In this document: piece after piece, positions 42,000-51,615 of the stretch | Position numbering within the stretch: the stretch's first letter is position 1 | How the letters are laid out: each line of letters opens with the position of its first letter | NCBI RefSeq assembly: GCF_038397775.1 | Contig: NZ_CP151650.1 | Coordinates: 1,488,001 to 1,552,000, forward strand | From: Pseudomonas sp. RC10 | GTDB taxonomy: Bacteria; Pseudomonadota; Gammaproteobacteria; Pseudomonadales; Pseudomonadaceae | Direction: 5' to 3' | DNA length: 64,000 bases | Made by a program: the position numbers and the translations under genes | The notes under the pieces: model-generated | Database searches by the model: none | What the model was told of the DNA's origin: nothing | What the model saw: only the letters and a program-made list of their open reading frames with translations

Positions 42000-42701
42000 A
42001 TGAACATGACTGACGACGATCGCATCAAGCTGGAGCCCAGTTGGAAACAGGCTCTGCGCGAAGAATTCGAAAAGCCCTACATGGGCGAACTGCGCGAGTT
42101 TCTGCGCCAGGAGCACGCGGCAGGTAAAGAGATTTATCCGCCAGGCCCGCTGATCTTCAATGCCCTGAATTCGACGCCGCTGGACACCGTGAAAGTGGTC
42201 ATCCTCGGTCAAGACCCTTACCACGGGCCGAATCAGGCCCACGGTTTGTGCTTCTCGGTGCAACCGGGAGTGCCTGCGCCGCCGTCGCTGGTCAACATCT
42301 ATAAAGAGCTGAAACGTGACCTGAACATCGACATTCCCAACCATGGCTACTTGCAGTCGTGGGCCGATCAAGGCGTGCTGATGCTCAATACCACCTTGAC
42401 CGTCGAACGGGCCAACGCAGCATCACACGCGGGTAAAGGCTGGCAGCACTTCACTGACAAGATCATCGAAACCGTCAGCGCCCATCAGCCGCATCTGGTG
42501 TTCCTGCTGTGGGGGTCTCACGCACAGAGCAAGAAGAAGCTGATCGACGCGTCGAAGCACCTGATCCTGACCTCCGTCCACCCGTCGCCGCTGTCGGCCT
42601 ACAAAGGCTTCCTCGGTTGCGGGCATTTCGGCATGGCCAACAAGTACCTGCAGCAGAATGGCCTCACACCCATTGAATGGCGATTACCCGCGGTTGTGTA
42701 A
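42000..42701 (+). CDS. ung: Uracil-DNA glycosylase
   Basis: Ung removes uracil from DNA as the first step of base excision repair. The 233-residue protein has the water-activating motif [13 protein letters not shown] (70-82, catalytic Asp72), the uracil-binding part [13 protein letters not shown] with catalytic His, and [11 protein letters not shown]. An ATG two codons downstream (42006) is an alternative start. The stop lies 8 bases before the convergent stop of the HNH nuclease gene. Confidence 0.97.
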   Translation: MNMTDDDRIKLEPSWKQALREEFEKPYMGELREFLRQEHAAGKEIYPPGPLIFNALNSTPLDTVKVVILGQDPYHGPNQAHGLCFSVQPGVPAPPSLVNIYKELKRDLNIDIPNHGYLQSWADQGVLMLNTTLTVERANAASHAGKGWQHFTDKIIETVSAHQPHLVFLLWGSHAQSKKKLIDASKHLILTSVHPSPLSAYKGFLGCGHFGMANKYLQQNGLTPIEWRLPAVV

Positions 42702-42709
42702 GGCCTTTG

Positions 42710-43576
42710 TCAGTCGTCGAGGTCTTCGAATAAGAGTTCTGCGATCCTTTGGGCCCTTGCAGAATCCGCCGACCACAGTGTACGGAAGGCTCTGGAACAG
42801 GCACTGAATGCGCTTTTCGGGCTGCACAGGGCCTCCGCGATTTTCATTTTTTTGCGTTGATAGGCGTCAGAACCTCTGGGGTCAAGTGCAAGACAGAGCC
42901 CGCGCAGGCAATCGGCGCGTCTGGACGTCAAATCCTGGCTGTTGAGCTGAAAGAACTCAATGTTGGTTATCGCGCGCTCATAGGCGGGACCTTGTGGGTG
43001 CGCCGGTATGGCGAGTACCCCGTCGAAGGTGATGATGTCCTCGGGATCATCGGGGTCTACCGACGATATCGGGTAAAGCAGCAGCGCAGCCTCACCCTGC
43101 ATGGTTTGGGGTGACTGGCTGTTGAAGTCACGGGGGCCACGAACCGGAAAGTAGTTGGCCTTCAGCGTCGAATTGCAGCGGGTACAGGCGATCGCGTAAT
43201 TCAGGTGATGGTAGGCGAGGCGGAAATACCCTATGGCACTGGCCGTTCCGGTTGGCCAGTCATGGGTGAAGTCTTTCCAGTGGGCGATCGCTCGGTTTGG
43301 CCATGCCTTGACGCTCGACTTGGGGCGATAATGCTCGACTTCATGCACCTTGCTCGCCAGTGCAGAGCCTTGGAGCCTGGTTTCGCAGTACGCACATTTT
43401 TCATGTTGCAACTCGATGTAGACCTGCTTGATCGTGCCCCAGAAGTCATTGCCACCCAGGTACTGACCCGCGTCGACAAATGCTTGAGTCCGTTCCGCCG
43501 CCGCGCCCATCCATTTGGGGGAGAGCAGGTTGATGCGTGCTATCAGTTCCTGTTCGGTGATGGGGTAGCGGATCAC
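42710..43576 (-). CDS. ptuB: HNH endonuclease, PtuB-like (TIGR02646 type), Septu-like system
   Basis: The 288-residue protein carries a Cys-type HNH nuclease: KCAYCE (60-65), EVEHYRPKS (79-87, with the metal-binding His82), HHLN (123-126) and ACTRCNSTLK (130-139). Two CxxC pairs would hold zinc and the His/Asn residues the catalytic metal. This matches the HNH family paired with an ATPase in Septu and in retron-Ec78. Its start overlaps the ATPase stop by 4 bases (ATGA), so it is the second gene of a two-gene unit. It likely degrades nucleic acid on infection; that role is inferred from the family. Confidence 0.85.
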   Translation of the reverse strand: MIRYPITEQELIARINLLSPKWMGAAAERTQAFVDAGQYLGGNDFWGTIKQVYIELQHEKCAYCETRLQGSALASKVHEVEHYRPKSSVKAWPNRAIAHWKDFTHDWPTGTASAIGYFRLAYHHLNYAIACTRCNSTLKANYFPVRGPRDFNSQSPQTMQGEAALLLYPISSVDPDDPEDIITFDGVLAIPAHPQGPAYERAITNIEFFQLNSQDLTSRRADCLRGLCLALDPRGSDAYQRKKMKIAEALCSPKSAFSACSRAFRTLWSADSARAQRIAELLFEDLDD

Positions 43577-44934
43577 TCTTTGGATTCCGTCGTTTTTTTG
43601 AGCGCCCGGTTGATGGCCGCAGCAGGCAACCCACTGGTTTTTGAGGCTGAACGGGTATCACCTCGTTTCGCGGCCATCCCACGAGACATCACTTTCAGAT
43701 AATTGAGCGCCGCGTCCGGGTCTCCTGCCTCCGCGCGTCTGGCCAACTCACTGAGGGTTTCGGCGGCCAGGGCTGAGCGCGTGGTGTCCAGCCCGAAATA
43801 AGGGGAAAGCAGGATCTGATCAGAGTTTTTGCCCTGAACGATTTCCGGCAGGCGTTTGATCACACTCGCCGCTTCCTCTTGATCGTATTCCAGTACATAA
43901 AGATTGTTCGACGACAGCGACCCCACGACCAGCGGGCTGTGGGTCGTCAGAATGAACTGGATGTTGGGCAGCGCTGCGGCAAGCGTAGGCACCACCGTGC
44001 GTTGCCACTCGGGGTGCAAATGCAGGTCGATTTCATCGACCATTACCACCCCTCGTGTCTGATTCAACCGCTCACCGGACCTGACACCCTGGCAGATGTG
44101 AAACAGCATGTCGCCGATCCAGCCGATGTACCCACGGAATCCGTCCGACAGCGCACGGAACGGCAGGGCGATGCCGTTCATTTCAAACAAATGCTCAAAC
44201 CCGTCTCGGGTCCGCGATGCCGCAGGCTGAATCTGGCAATGGTCGGGCAGCAGCTTGTTGATCAGGGTGATCACTTGCTTGTAACGCCCTTTGTTCTGCT
44301 CGGCAAAAGCAGGCAGCCAATAGGAAAGCGGCATCAGCGACATGTGCTCCTCGAACAAGCCCGCGACCCGTTCATAACGCCGCAGCCTGGACTTCATCCG
44401 CGCACTGCCATCGACTTGAGACGAGGCTTCAACCCGGCGCGTGGCGCCATAGCCCACGACGAAAAATGCTGGGCTAGCCTCATCAAATTGAAGGTTTTCG
44501 GCTGATTCCGCCGTGGAATTGGGAGAGACCGACCAGTCGAGCTTTTCAGTAGAGCTCAGCGTGCGAATGTGTGTCGTCATCGAAAAGTGGCTGGGCATTG
44601 GCCAGTCGCCCGCGTTCGACAGTTCGCTCTCGGTCGAACGGACGGTTGCCGTTAGCTCTGCCGGGTCCGGACGGTCCAGATCGACCTTGCCAGCCTTTCT
44701 GGCAGGTGGACGCCGTACGAGGCCTTCAGAAACGAAACCAGAGGAGCCGCTGAGCAAAGGCCCCAGCGTTGCCAGTGCTACCGCTCGCAAGACGCTGGTC
44801 TTGCCCAGTCCGTTGTCGCCCAGCAACACGTTCACATTTGGAAACTGCACGCCCTTCGTCTCAGGCAGATTGAATTCGATCTCGGCTTCTTTGAACGAGC
44901 GAAGGTTCTCTATCTGGAGTTTTTGAATGTGCAT
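43573..44934 (-). CDS. ptuA: AAA/ABC-type ATPase, PtuA-like, Septu-like defence system
   Basis: The 453-residue ATPase starts MHIQKLQIENLRSFKEAEIE, typical of the RecF/OLD/PtuA group. It has Walker A GDNGLGKTS (39-47), an ABC-like signature LSDGFRGYIG (262-271), Walker B VVMVDEIDLHLHP (296-308, Asp300-Glu301) and the switch His in LTTHSPLV (329-336). All catalytic motifs are intact. It is the first gene, coupled to the HNH gene. The pair lies between ung and an AbrB-family gene with only 59 bases upstream, consistent with insertion into a housekeeping junction. No reverse transcriptase is present, so it is not a retron. Confidence 0.85.
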   Translation of the reverse strand: MHIQKLQIENLRSFKEAEIEFNLPETKGVQFPNVNVLLGDNGLGKTSVLRAVALATLGPLLSGSSGFVSEGLVRRPPARKAGKVDLDRPDPAELTATVRSTESELSNAGDWPMPSHFSMTTHIRTLSSTEKLDWSVSPNSTAESAENLQFDEASPAFFVVGYGATRRVEASSQVDGSARMKSRLRRYERVAGLFEEHMSLMPLSYWLPAFAEQNKGRYKQVITLINKLLPDHCQIQPAASRTRDGFEHLFEMNGIALPFRALSDGFRGYIGWIGDMLFHICQGVRSGERLNQTRGVVMVDEIDLHLHPEWQRTVVPTLAAALPNIQFILTTHSPLVVGSLSSNNLYVLEYDQEEAASVIKRLPEIVQGKNSDQILLSPYFGLDTTRSALAAETLSELARRAEAGDPDAALNYLKVMSRGMAAKRGDTRSASKTSGLPAAAINRALKKTTESKE

Positions 44935-44993
44935 GGGTCACCTCTGGCGAAGGTCCGGATGTTAACAAACTCTGTCCCAGTGGGCATGTGAGG

Positions 44994-46028
44994 CTACGGG
45001 GCAGCCTGCCGATTCCAATATCGATACAACGGCTCCGCCAGAAACAACACAAACAACAACCGCATCACCTGCATGGCCGTCACCAGCGGCACCGACAGTT
45101 GCAGCACTTCAGCCGTCAGGCTCATTTCCGCAATCCCGCCGGGCATCATGCCCAAGGTCAGCGAACGCAGATCAAGGTGCGTCGCGGCACTCAGTATCCA
45201 TGCGCATAACGCGGCGATGCTCATGGTCAGCGCCGTTCCAATCAGGGTGCGTCCCATGAAGGAGGGCGCACGACGGAAGAAGGCCCGGTTGAAGTGGCAA
45301 CCCAGCCCGCTGCCGATCAGCCATTGGCCGATCTGACTGCCACCATTGGGCAACCCAATGTGCAGGTCGAAGCTGACGCTGACGATCGCACTCACCAGCA
45401 ACGGGCCGAATAGCCACGGGTTGGGCTGCTTCAAGCGTTGCCAACCCCACGCGACCAACGCGCCGAGCGGGAACAGCAGCGCCAGCCAGGTCCAGTCCAC
45501 CACCGTTGCGTGCGCGGGCGGTCCGCCGTTACCCATCAGGTATTTGAAGATCGCCGGTACGCACAGCACCACCGCCAGGACCCGCAGGCTCTGCCCCGCC
45601 GCGACGTTGCTGAGGGTTGCGCCATTGCGCGCGCCGAGGTTGACCATCTCGCCCGAACCCCCCGGCATGCTGGAAAAGAACGCTGTGGCGCGGTCTTCCC
45701 CGGTACGCAGCATCAGCCATACCCCGACCACGCTGGAGACGCTGGTCACCAGTGCGCCGATGAAAATCAGGCCGAAATGCGAGAGGACTTGTTCGATGAC
45801 GACAGGAGTGAAGTGCAGGCCGATACCGATGCCGACCACCCATTGGCCGCATTTGCGGCCGCCTGGGATTTCAGCCAGCTGCCACGGGGTGAGGCAGCGG
45901 ACCAGGATGATCGCCAACAATGAGCCGACCATCCAGGGCAACGGCCAGCCGACCTGACTGGCGAGGTAGCCCCCGAGCAGGCCGACCAGCGGCGTACCCC
46001 ACCACGTTTTGAACGGCCGGTCAGACAT
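44994..46028 (-). CDS. AbrB-family integral membrane protein (AbrB duplication)
   Basis: The 344-residue protein has about 10 transmembrane helices and the internally duplicated AbrB membrane domain, with the repeated motif pair SMPGGSGEMVNLG (first half) and GMMPGGIAEMSLTAEV (second half). Despite the name it is not the DNA-binding AbrB; it is probably a transporter. Its start overlaps the end of tctA by 8 bases, so it is part of the tct operon and may move related carboxylates. Confidence 0.87.
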   Translation of the reverse strand: MSDRPFKTWWGTPLVGLLGGYLASQVGWPLPWMVGSLLAIILVRCLTPWQLAEIPGGRKCGQWVVGIGIGLHFTPVVIEQVLSHFGLIFIGALVTSVSSVVGVWLMLRTGEDRATAFFSSMPGGSGEMVNLGARNGATLSNVAAGQSLRVLAVVLCVPAIFKYLMGNGGPPAHATVVDWTWLALLFPLGALVAWGWQRLKQPNPWLFGPLLVSAIVSVSFDLHIGLPNGGSQIGQWLIGSGLGCHFNRAFFRRAPSFMGRTLIGTALTMSIAALCAWILSAATHLDLRSLTLGMMPGGIAEMSLTAEVLQLSVPLVTAMQVMRLLFVLFLAEPLYRYWNRQAAP

Positions 46029-47535
46029 CGGCCAGTGCGCGACGCTGAACGCTGCGCTTGCGCCAGATGCGGATCAGCGGCAGCACCAGCATGAAGGCGG
46101 TCACGACCCACACGCCGAGGGTGATCGGGCTGGACCACAGAATCTCCAGCGAGCCGTTGGAGATCGACAGCGCGCGACGCAGGTTCTGCTCCATCAAACC
46201 GCCGAGAATGAAGCCCAGCAGAATCGGCGACAGCGGGAAGTCCAGCTTGCGCAGGATGTAACCGAAGATGCCGATGCCGACCATCAGGAACAGGTCGAAC
46301 GTGGTGGCATGAACGGCGTAGACACCGATCCCCGTGATGATCGCGATGACCGGCACCAGCGCCCAGTTCGGCACGGCCAGGATGCGGGTGAAGATGCGGA
46401 TCATCGGAATGTTGAGGATCACCAGCATGATGTTGGCGATGAACAACGATGCGATCAGGCCCCAGACGATGTCCGGTTGCTGTTGGAACAGCAGCGGGCC
46501 CGGCGTGATGTTGTACAGCGACAGCGCGCCGATCATCACGGCGGTGGTGCCCGAACCTGGAACGCCCAGGGTCAGCATCGGCACCAACGCGCCACAGGCA
46601 GTTGCGCCGATGGCAGTTTCAGGGGCTGCCAGACCGCGCATGTCGCCCTGTCCGAATTTTCCGCTCGAGCCCGCGATGCGTTTCTCGGTCATGTAGGTCA
46701 CGGCGCTGGCGAGCGTCGCACCGGCACCTGGCAACACGCCCATGATGAAGCCCATCAGGCCGCAACGGATGTTGACGGTGAACACCGACGCCGCTTCCTT
46801 GAAGTTGAACATCATGCGCCCGGTGGCTTTTACCGCTTCCTGGCCGCGATGGGTTTTCTCCAGCAACAGCAGGATTTCGCTGATCGAGAACAGGCCCAGC
46901 ACCAGCACGACAAACTGAATGCCGTCAGCCAGGTGGATGTTGTCGCCGGTAAAACGGTACACACCGCTGTTGGCGTCGATGCCGATGCTCGACAGGAACA
47001 GGCCGATCAGCGCGGCGACGAAGGTCTTCAGCGGTCGATCACCGGCCATGCCGCCGAGGCAGACGATGGCGAAAACCATCAGCACGAAATACTCCGCAGG
47101 CCCAAAGGCAATCGCCCATTTGGCCAGCAGCGGGGCGAACATCACCATGCCGCAGGTGGCAATGAAGGCGCCAATGAACGAGCTCCACGCCGACAGCGAC
47201 AACGCCACACCGGCCAGGCCCTGACGCGCCATCGGGTAGCCATCCAGCGCGGTCATCACGGTGGAGGCTTCACCAGGGATGTTCAGCAAAATCGAGCTGA
47301 TGCGCCCGCCGTATTCGCAGCCCAGATAAACCGCTGCCAGCAGGATCAATGCCGACTCAGGCGGCAGGCCGAGGGCGAACGCGATGGGAATCAACAGCGC
47401 CACGCCGTTGATCGGGCCAAGGCCCGGCAGTAGGCCGACGATGGTGCCGATCAGGGTGCCGGAAAGGGCGGTGACCAGGTTGTACGGGGTCAATGCGACG
47501 CCGAAGCCCTGGCCGAGGTAACCGAGAGTGTCCAT
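46021..47535 (-). CDS. tctA: Tripartite tricarboxylate transporter, large membrane subunit
   Basis: This 504-residue protein of about 12 helices is the main permease of the TTT family. Typical stretches are GTIVGLLPGLGPINGVALLIP, YLGCEYGGRISSILLNIPGEA and GVLPGAGATLASAVTYMTEKR. Start MDTLGYLGQG lies 1 base after the tctB stop. It acts with TctB and the binding protein TctC to import citrate or related acids. Confidence 0.95.
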   Translation of the reverse strand: MDTLGYLGQGFGVALTPYNLVTALSGTLIGTIVGLLPGLGPINGVALLIPIAFALGLPPESALILLAAVYLGCEYGGRISSILLNIPGEASTVMTALDGYPMARQGLAGVALSLSAWSSFIGAFIATCGMVMFAPLLAKWAIAFGPAEYFVLMVFAIVCLGGMAGDRPLKTFVAALIGLFLSSIGIDANSGVYRFTGDNIHLADGIQFVVLVLGLFSISEILLLLEKTHRGQEAVKATGRMMFNFKEAASVFTVNIRCGLMGFIMGVLPGAGATLASAVTYMTEKRIAGSSGKFGQGDMRGLAAPETAIGATACGALVPMLTLGVPGSGTTAVMIGALSLYNITPGPLLFQQQPDIVWGLIASLFIANIMLVILNIPMIRIFTRILAVPNWALVPVIAIITGIGVYAVHATTFDLFLMVGIGIFGYILRKLDFPLSPILLGFILGGLMEQNLRRALSISNGSLEILWSSPITLGVWVVTAFMLVLPLIRIWRKRSVQRRALADV

Positions 47536-47536
47536 A

Positions 47537-47995
47537 TCAGTTCTCCAGAACGTCGAGCAGGCCGAGGGGCAGAGGCACATCCATCACTTTGTCGAAGAGC
47601 ACGTACAGCAGAATGCTCATCAACGTGGTGATGACGATGCTCGGCAGCCAGCGACCGCCGTACAACCGGGCCATGGGGATGCCGATCAGGATGCTGCTGA
47701 GCACGAAGCCCAGCGGCTCGAACAGACCGGCGAACACCAGCAACAGCACCGTGCAAATCGAAATCTTGATCAGGGTCGGGCGATCCAGCGGCGGCTCGTC
47801 GTCGGAATGCTTGATCGGGGTTGGGCGAATCAACATGTACAGCAGCGAGAGGCCCATCAGCCCTAACATGAGCAGCGGAAACGCTCGCGGGCCAACGGGT
47901 TCGTAGGAAAACGGGGCCTGATAAGGCCAGGCCATCAGCGCCAGGCCGATACAGGCCAACAGCAGCACGAAGGCAAACAGTCGTTGCAAGACCAT
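47537..47995 (-). CDS. tctB: Tripartite tricarboxylate transporter, small membrane subunit
   Basis: The 152-residue protein has four predicted helices and the TctB core FSYEPVGPRAFPLLMLGLMGL. It lies between tctC and tctA in the standard order. Its role is structural or accessory in the permease complex. Confidence 0.92.
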   Translation of the reverse strand: MVLQRLFAFVLLLACIGLALMAWPYQAPFSYEPVGPRAFPLLMLGLMGLSLLYMLIRPTPIKHSDDEPPLDRPTLIKISICTVLLLVFAGLFEPLGFVLSSILIGIPMARLYGGRWLPSIVITTLMSILLYVLFDKVMDVPLPLGLLDVLEN

Positions 47996-48073
47996 AGGAA
48001 GCTCCTGGTCGCGCCACCGCGCAGGCGGCGCGACACGTAGTCAGTCAATGGAGAACCAGTCGTAGGGGTTCAA

Positions 48074-49054
48074 TCACTGAATCAGGCCGAATTCCTTGGC
48101 CAGCATTTTGTAGTCGGCGACCTGCTTCTTCACGTAGGTGTCCAGCTCGGGGCCGGTCATGGCGAAGGGGAACAGTTCACGCTGGTCGCGCAACTTGGCG
48201 AAATCTTCGGAAGCCAGCAGCTTGTCGAAGGAAGCTTTCCACCAGTTGTACTCTTCGTCGGTCACTTTTGGCCCGAGGTAGAAGCCGCGCACCACGGGCC
48301 AGACGATGTCGTAGCCTTGCTCTTTGGCGGTGGGGATGTTCTTCATCTCCGGCTCGTCCAGACGCTGCTCGGAGAACACGGCCAGCAGACGCATGTCGCC
48401 GCTGAGGATGTGCGGCATGGAGTCGGAAATGTCGGTGGAGCCGACCTGGATGTGGCCGCCAAGCAGGGCCGTGGCGATTTCACCGCCGCCTTCCAGCGCG
48501 ACGTAGCGCAGGTCACGCGGGTTGATACCTGCGGCCTTGGCGATCAGCGCAGTCTGCATCCAGTCCTGGCTGCCGACGGTGCCGCCTGAACCGATCACCA
48601 CTTTGCTCGGGTCGGCTTTCAGTGCTTTGACCAGATCGTCGAGGTTCTTGTAAGGCGAATCGGCTTTCACGGCGATGGCGCCGTAGCTGGTGCCGACGGC
48701 CGCGAGCCAGCGCACGGCGTTTTCATCGAAACGACCAAACTTGCCTTGCGCCAGGTTCAGCAATGAGCCGCTGGACCACGCCACCAGCGTGCCCGCGTCG
48801 GCGGGGCGCTGAGCGACTACCGCGTTATACGCCACTGCGCCCACGCCGCCCGGCATGTAGGTCACGCGCATCGGTTTGCTCAGCAACTTCTCGTTGACCA
48901 GCGCGCTTTGCGCCAGTTTGCAGGTCAGGTCAAAGCCGCCGCCGGGCGAAGCCGGGGCGATGCATTCAGGGCGGTTAGGCTCGGCAGCCCACAATTGAGT
49001 GGCCACCAGCATGCAGCTGGCGGCGACGCTGATACGGCGCAGTGAAAGGTTCAT
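48074..49054 (-). CDS. tctC: Tripartite tricarboxylate transporter substrate-binding protein
   Basis: The 326-residue periplasmic protein has a signal peptide (ending LWAAEP near residue 25) and the TctC family fold, with CIAPASPGGGFDLTCKL, MRVTYMPGGVGAVAYNAVVAQRP and GSGGTVGSQDWMQT lining the carboxylate site. It is the first gene of tctCBA and is divergent from tctDE across a 460-base region. Tricarboxylates such as citrate are the usual ligand, though the family also takes other acids. Confidence 0.93.
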   Translation of the reverse strand: MNLSLRRISVAASCMLVATQLWAAEPNRPECIAPASPGGGFDLTCKLAQSALVNEKLLSKPMRVTYMPGGVGAVAYNAVVAQRPADAGTLVAWSSGSLLNLAQGKFGRFDENAVRWLAAVGTSYGAIAVKADSPYKNLDDLVKALKADPSKVVIGSGGTVGSQDWMQTALIAKAAGINPRDLRYVALEGGGEIATALLGGHIQVGSTDISDSMPHILSGDMRLLAVFSEQRLDEPEMKNIPTAKEQGYDIVWPVVRGFYLGPKVTDEEYNWWKASFDKLLASEDFAKLRDQRELFPFAMTGPELDTYVKKQVADYKMLAKEFGLIQ

Positions 49055-49365
49055 GGTCAGTCTCCGGCGGAGTTGTTGTTTTTGGGTATGAGTCGATCAG
49101 GCAATCGTTTCGCAGCGTGACGAGCCTGCGAACAGCAAAAACGGGGACGTGACGATGCACAGCGCCAAGCGGCGAAGTGTACTCAAAACAGGACGGGGTT
49201 CAGGCGGCGCAATGGCCGGGATGTGCAGTGATGGCATCACCGATGACTCCGATATTGTTTTTATTGTTGAAAACGCATCGAGGCGTTTTTCGTCACGACC
49301 CAGCGTTACGAAGGCAGCGCGAGGTGCAATCGTAACGAGGCGTGACCGAATCCTAATCAGCGAAG

Positions 49366-49425
49366 CTTTCAGCAACCTTTCAACTACCTTTCATGAAACT
49401 TTCAGTGATTGTGTTTCCACTTTCA
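49366..49425 (+). promoter_or_regulatory. Phased array of five CTTTCA hexamers between tctC and tctD
   Basis: CTTTCA begins at 49366, 49377, 49388 and 49399, exactly 11 bases apart, and again at 49420 (21 bases on). Direct repeats on one helix face are how OmpR-family regulators bind, and TctD is encoded 90 bases downstream. The pattern also resembles a PhoB box. The rest of the 460-base tctC-tctD gap shows a possible -10 (TAAACT near 49472) and nothing else clear. Confidence 0.65.
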
Positions 49426-49514
49426 TCGGTGGATTTTCAGACATTTCGCATCTCCACACCGGGTGCTGCGCCTGTAAACTCCGCCACCATTCAACGCCCC
49501 AAGGGAAGACATCC

Positions 49515-50186
49515 ATGCGTGTCCTGCTTGTCGAAGACCATTTGCAACTGGCTGAAAGCGTCGCGCTGGCGCTCAAGGGCAGCGGGCTCACCGTGGACGT
49601 ATTGCATGACGGCGTGGCCGCTGACCTGGCGCTGAGCAGCGAGGAATACGCCGTGGCGATTCTCGACGTCGGCCTGCCGCGCATGGACGGTTTCGAGGTG
49701 TTGGCCAAACTTCGCGCGCGGGGCAAAAACACCCCGGTTCTGATGCTCACCGCCCGCAGCGACGTCAAGGATCGCGTGCACGGCCTGAACCTGGGGGCCG
49801 ACGATTACCTCGCTAAACCTTTCGAATTGTCCGAGCTCGAAGCGCGAGTAAAAGCCCTGCTGCGGCGCAGCGTCCTGGGCGGCGAACGTCAGCAGCGTTG
49901 CGGGGTGTTGGTCTACGATCTCGACACGCGGCGTTTCACTCTGGGTGACGACGCCATGACCCTGACTTCCCGCGAGCAATCAGTGCTCGAAGCGCTGATC
50001 GCCCGACCCGGCCGGGTCATGAGCAAAGAGCAACTCGCCGCGCAGGTCTTTGGCCTGGATGAAGAGGCGAGTGCCGACGCCATCGAGATTTACGTGCACC
50101 GCCTGCGCAAGAAGCTCGACGGGCATCCGATTGCCATCGTGACCTTCCGTGGGCTGGGCTACCTGCTGGAAAGCCGCGATGCTTAA
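49515..50186 (+). CDS. tctD: OmpR-family response regulator of tricarboxylate transport
   Basis: Start MRVLLVEDHLQL is chosen because the receiver domain begins there; the frame is open far upstream without homology. The 223-residue protein has phospho-acceptor Asp51 in ILDVGLPRMDGFE, Lys101 in DDYLAKPFEL, and a C-terminal winged helix (RFTLGDDAMTLTSREQSVLEALIARPGRVMSKEQL). It is coupled to the kinase gene by an 8-base overlap and divergent from tctCBA, the classic TctDE arrangement. Confidence 0.92.
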   Translation: MRVLLVEDHLQLAESVALALKGSGLTVDVLHDGVAADLALSSEEYAVAILDVGLPRMDGFEVLAKLRARGKNTPVLMLTARSDVKDRVHGLNLGADDYLAKPFELSELEARVKALLRRSVLGGERQQRCGVLVYDLDTRRFTLGDDAMTLTSREQSVLEALIARPGRVMSKEQLAAQVFGLDEEASADAIEIYVHRLRKKLDGHPIAIVTFRGLGYLLESRDA

Positions 50187-51594
50187 CCCGTTTCCTTCAG
50201 CGGAAAACAGCCTGCGCTGGCGCCTGCTGTGGAACCTGGGTTTGCTGCTGGTGGTGCTAATGATCGCCAGTGGCATGAGCGCTTACTGGAACGGGCGCGA
50301 AGCGGCAGACACGGCCTACGACCGGACGTTGCTGGCGTCGGCGCGGACCATCGCGGCGGGGTTGTCCGAACGCGACGGCTCCCTCAGTGCCGACGTGCCG
50401 TACGTTGCCCTGGACACCTTCGCCTACGACAGCGCGGGGCGAATCTATTACCAGGTCAACGACATCAACCAAAAGCTGATTTCCGGTTACGAAAACCTGC
50501 CTGCACCGCCCCCCGGCACGCCGCGTACCGACGATTATCCCGCCTTGGCCAAGTTCTACAGCGCGCGTTATCAGGGGCAAGATGTGCGCGTGGTGAGTCT
50601 CCTCAAGGCGGTCAGTGAGCCGAACATGAACGGCATTGCCGAAATCCGCGTGGCCGAAACCGAAGAGCAGCGGGTCAACATGGCCCGAGGCTTGATGGCC
50701 GACACCTTGCTGCGTCTCGGCATGCTTGGCAGCGGCGCGCTGCTGCTGGTGTGGTTCACGGTCAGTGCTGCGTTACGCCCTCTGGACCGGCTGCGCACGG
50801 CCGTGGAAGAGCGTCAGCCCGACGACCTGCGTTCATTGCCAATGGTGCAGGTGCAGCATGAACTGCGTCCGCTGGTGAGTTCGCTCAATCACTTCACCGA
50901 GCGGCTGCGCATGCAATTCGAGCGTCAGGCGCAGTTCATCGCCGATGCCGCCCATGAGTTGCGAACCCCGCTGGCCGCGCTCAAGGCCCAGGTTGAGTTG
51001 GGGCTACGAGATCAGGAACCCGCTGCCTGGCGCAGCACGCTGGAAAGCGCCGCGTCCGGCACTGACAAGCTGACCCATCTGGCGAATCAATTGTTATCGC
51101 TGGCGCGGATCGAAAACGGTGCCCGGGCCATTGCAGAAGGTGGAGCGCAGTTGCTCGACCTCAGCCAATTGGCTCGTGAACTGGGCATGGCGATGGCTCC
51201 GCTGGCACACAAGCGAGGTGTTGCGTTGGCGCTGGAAGCCGACGAGCCGGTGTGGATGAAAGGTGAGCCCACGTTGCTCAACGAGCTGTTGAGCAACCTT
51301 GTCGACAACGCGCTCGCGCACACGCCGCCGGGAGGCAATGTGGTGCTTCGCGTGCATTCGCCGTGCGTGCTGGAGGTCGAAGACGATGGCCCCGGCATAC
51401 CGCTGCACGAGCGTGACCGGGTATTCGAGCGCTTTTATCGGCGCAATCAGCAAAGCGCGGGATCAGGCTTGGGGTTGGCGATTGTCGGCGAGATTTGTCG
51501 AGCGCACTTGGCGCAGATCACGTTGCATGACGGGGCAGAGCGGGGCTTGAAAGTGCGAGTGACGTTCGCGACGTCAGAGCTTGAAACACGCTGA
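50179..51594 (+). CDS. tctE: Sensor histidine kinase of tricarboxylate transport
   Basis: Start MLNPFPSAENS is used because it follows the coupled overlap with tctD. The 471-residue protein has TM1 (about 17-37), a periplasmic TctE N-terminal sensor domain (about 40-170, FAYDSAGRIYYQVNDINQKL), TM2 (about 185-205), and the kinase core with AAHELRTPLAALKAQVELG (phospho-acceptor His), NLVDNALAHTPPGG, EDDGPGIP and GSGLGLAIV. A REP hairpin follows the stop. Confidence 0.92.
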   Translation: MLNPFPSAENSLRWRLLWNLGLLLVVLMIASGMSAYWNGREAADTAYDRTLLASARTIAAGLSERDGSLSADVPYVALDTFAYDSAGRIYYQVNDINQKLISGYENLPAPPPGTPRTDDYPALAKFYSARYQGQDVRVVSLLKAVSEPNMNGIAEIRVAETEEQRVNMARGLMADTLLRLGMLGSGALLLVWFTVSAALRPLDRLRTAVEERQPDDLRSLPMVQVQHELRPLVSSLNHFTERLRMQFERQAQFIADAAHELRTPLAALKAQVELGLRDQEPAAWRSTLESAASGTDKLTHLANQLLSLARIENGARAIAEGGAQLLDLSQLARELGMAMAPLAHKRGVALALEADEPVWMKGEPTLLNELLSNLVDNALAHTPPGGNVVLRVHSPCVLEVEDDGPGIPLHERDRVFERFYRRNQQSAGSGLGLAIVGEICRAHLAQITLHDGAERGLKVRVTFATSELETR

Positions 51595-51615
51595 ACGTCT
51601 GAATCGATACGGCTC

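Noticed and set aside
42710..44934. Retron of the Ec78 type
   Set aside because: ATPase and HNH genes fit, but no reverse transcriptase or msr/msd RNA region is present on either side.
46009..47433. 474-residue plus-strand frame opposite tctA
   Set aside because: Gln/His/Asp-rich antisense product; tctA is unmistakable.
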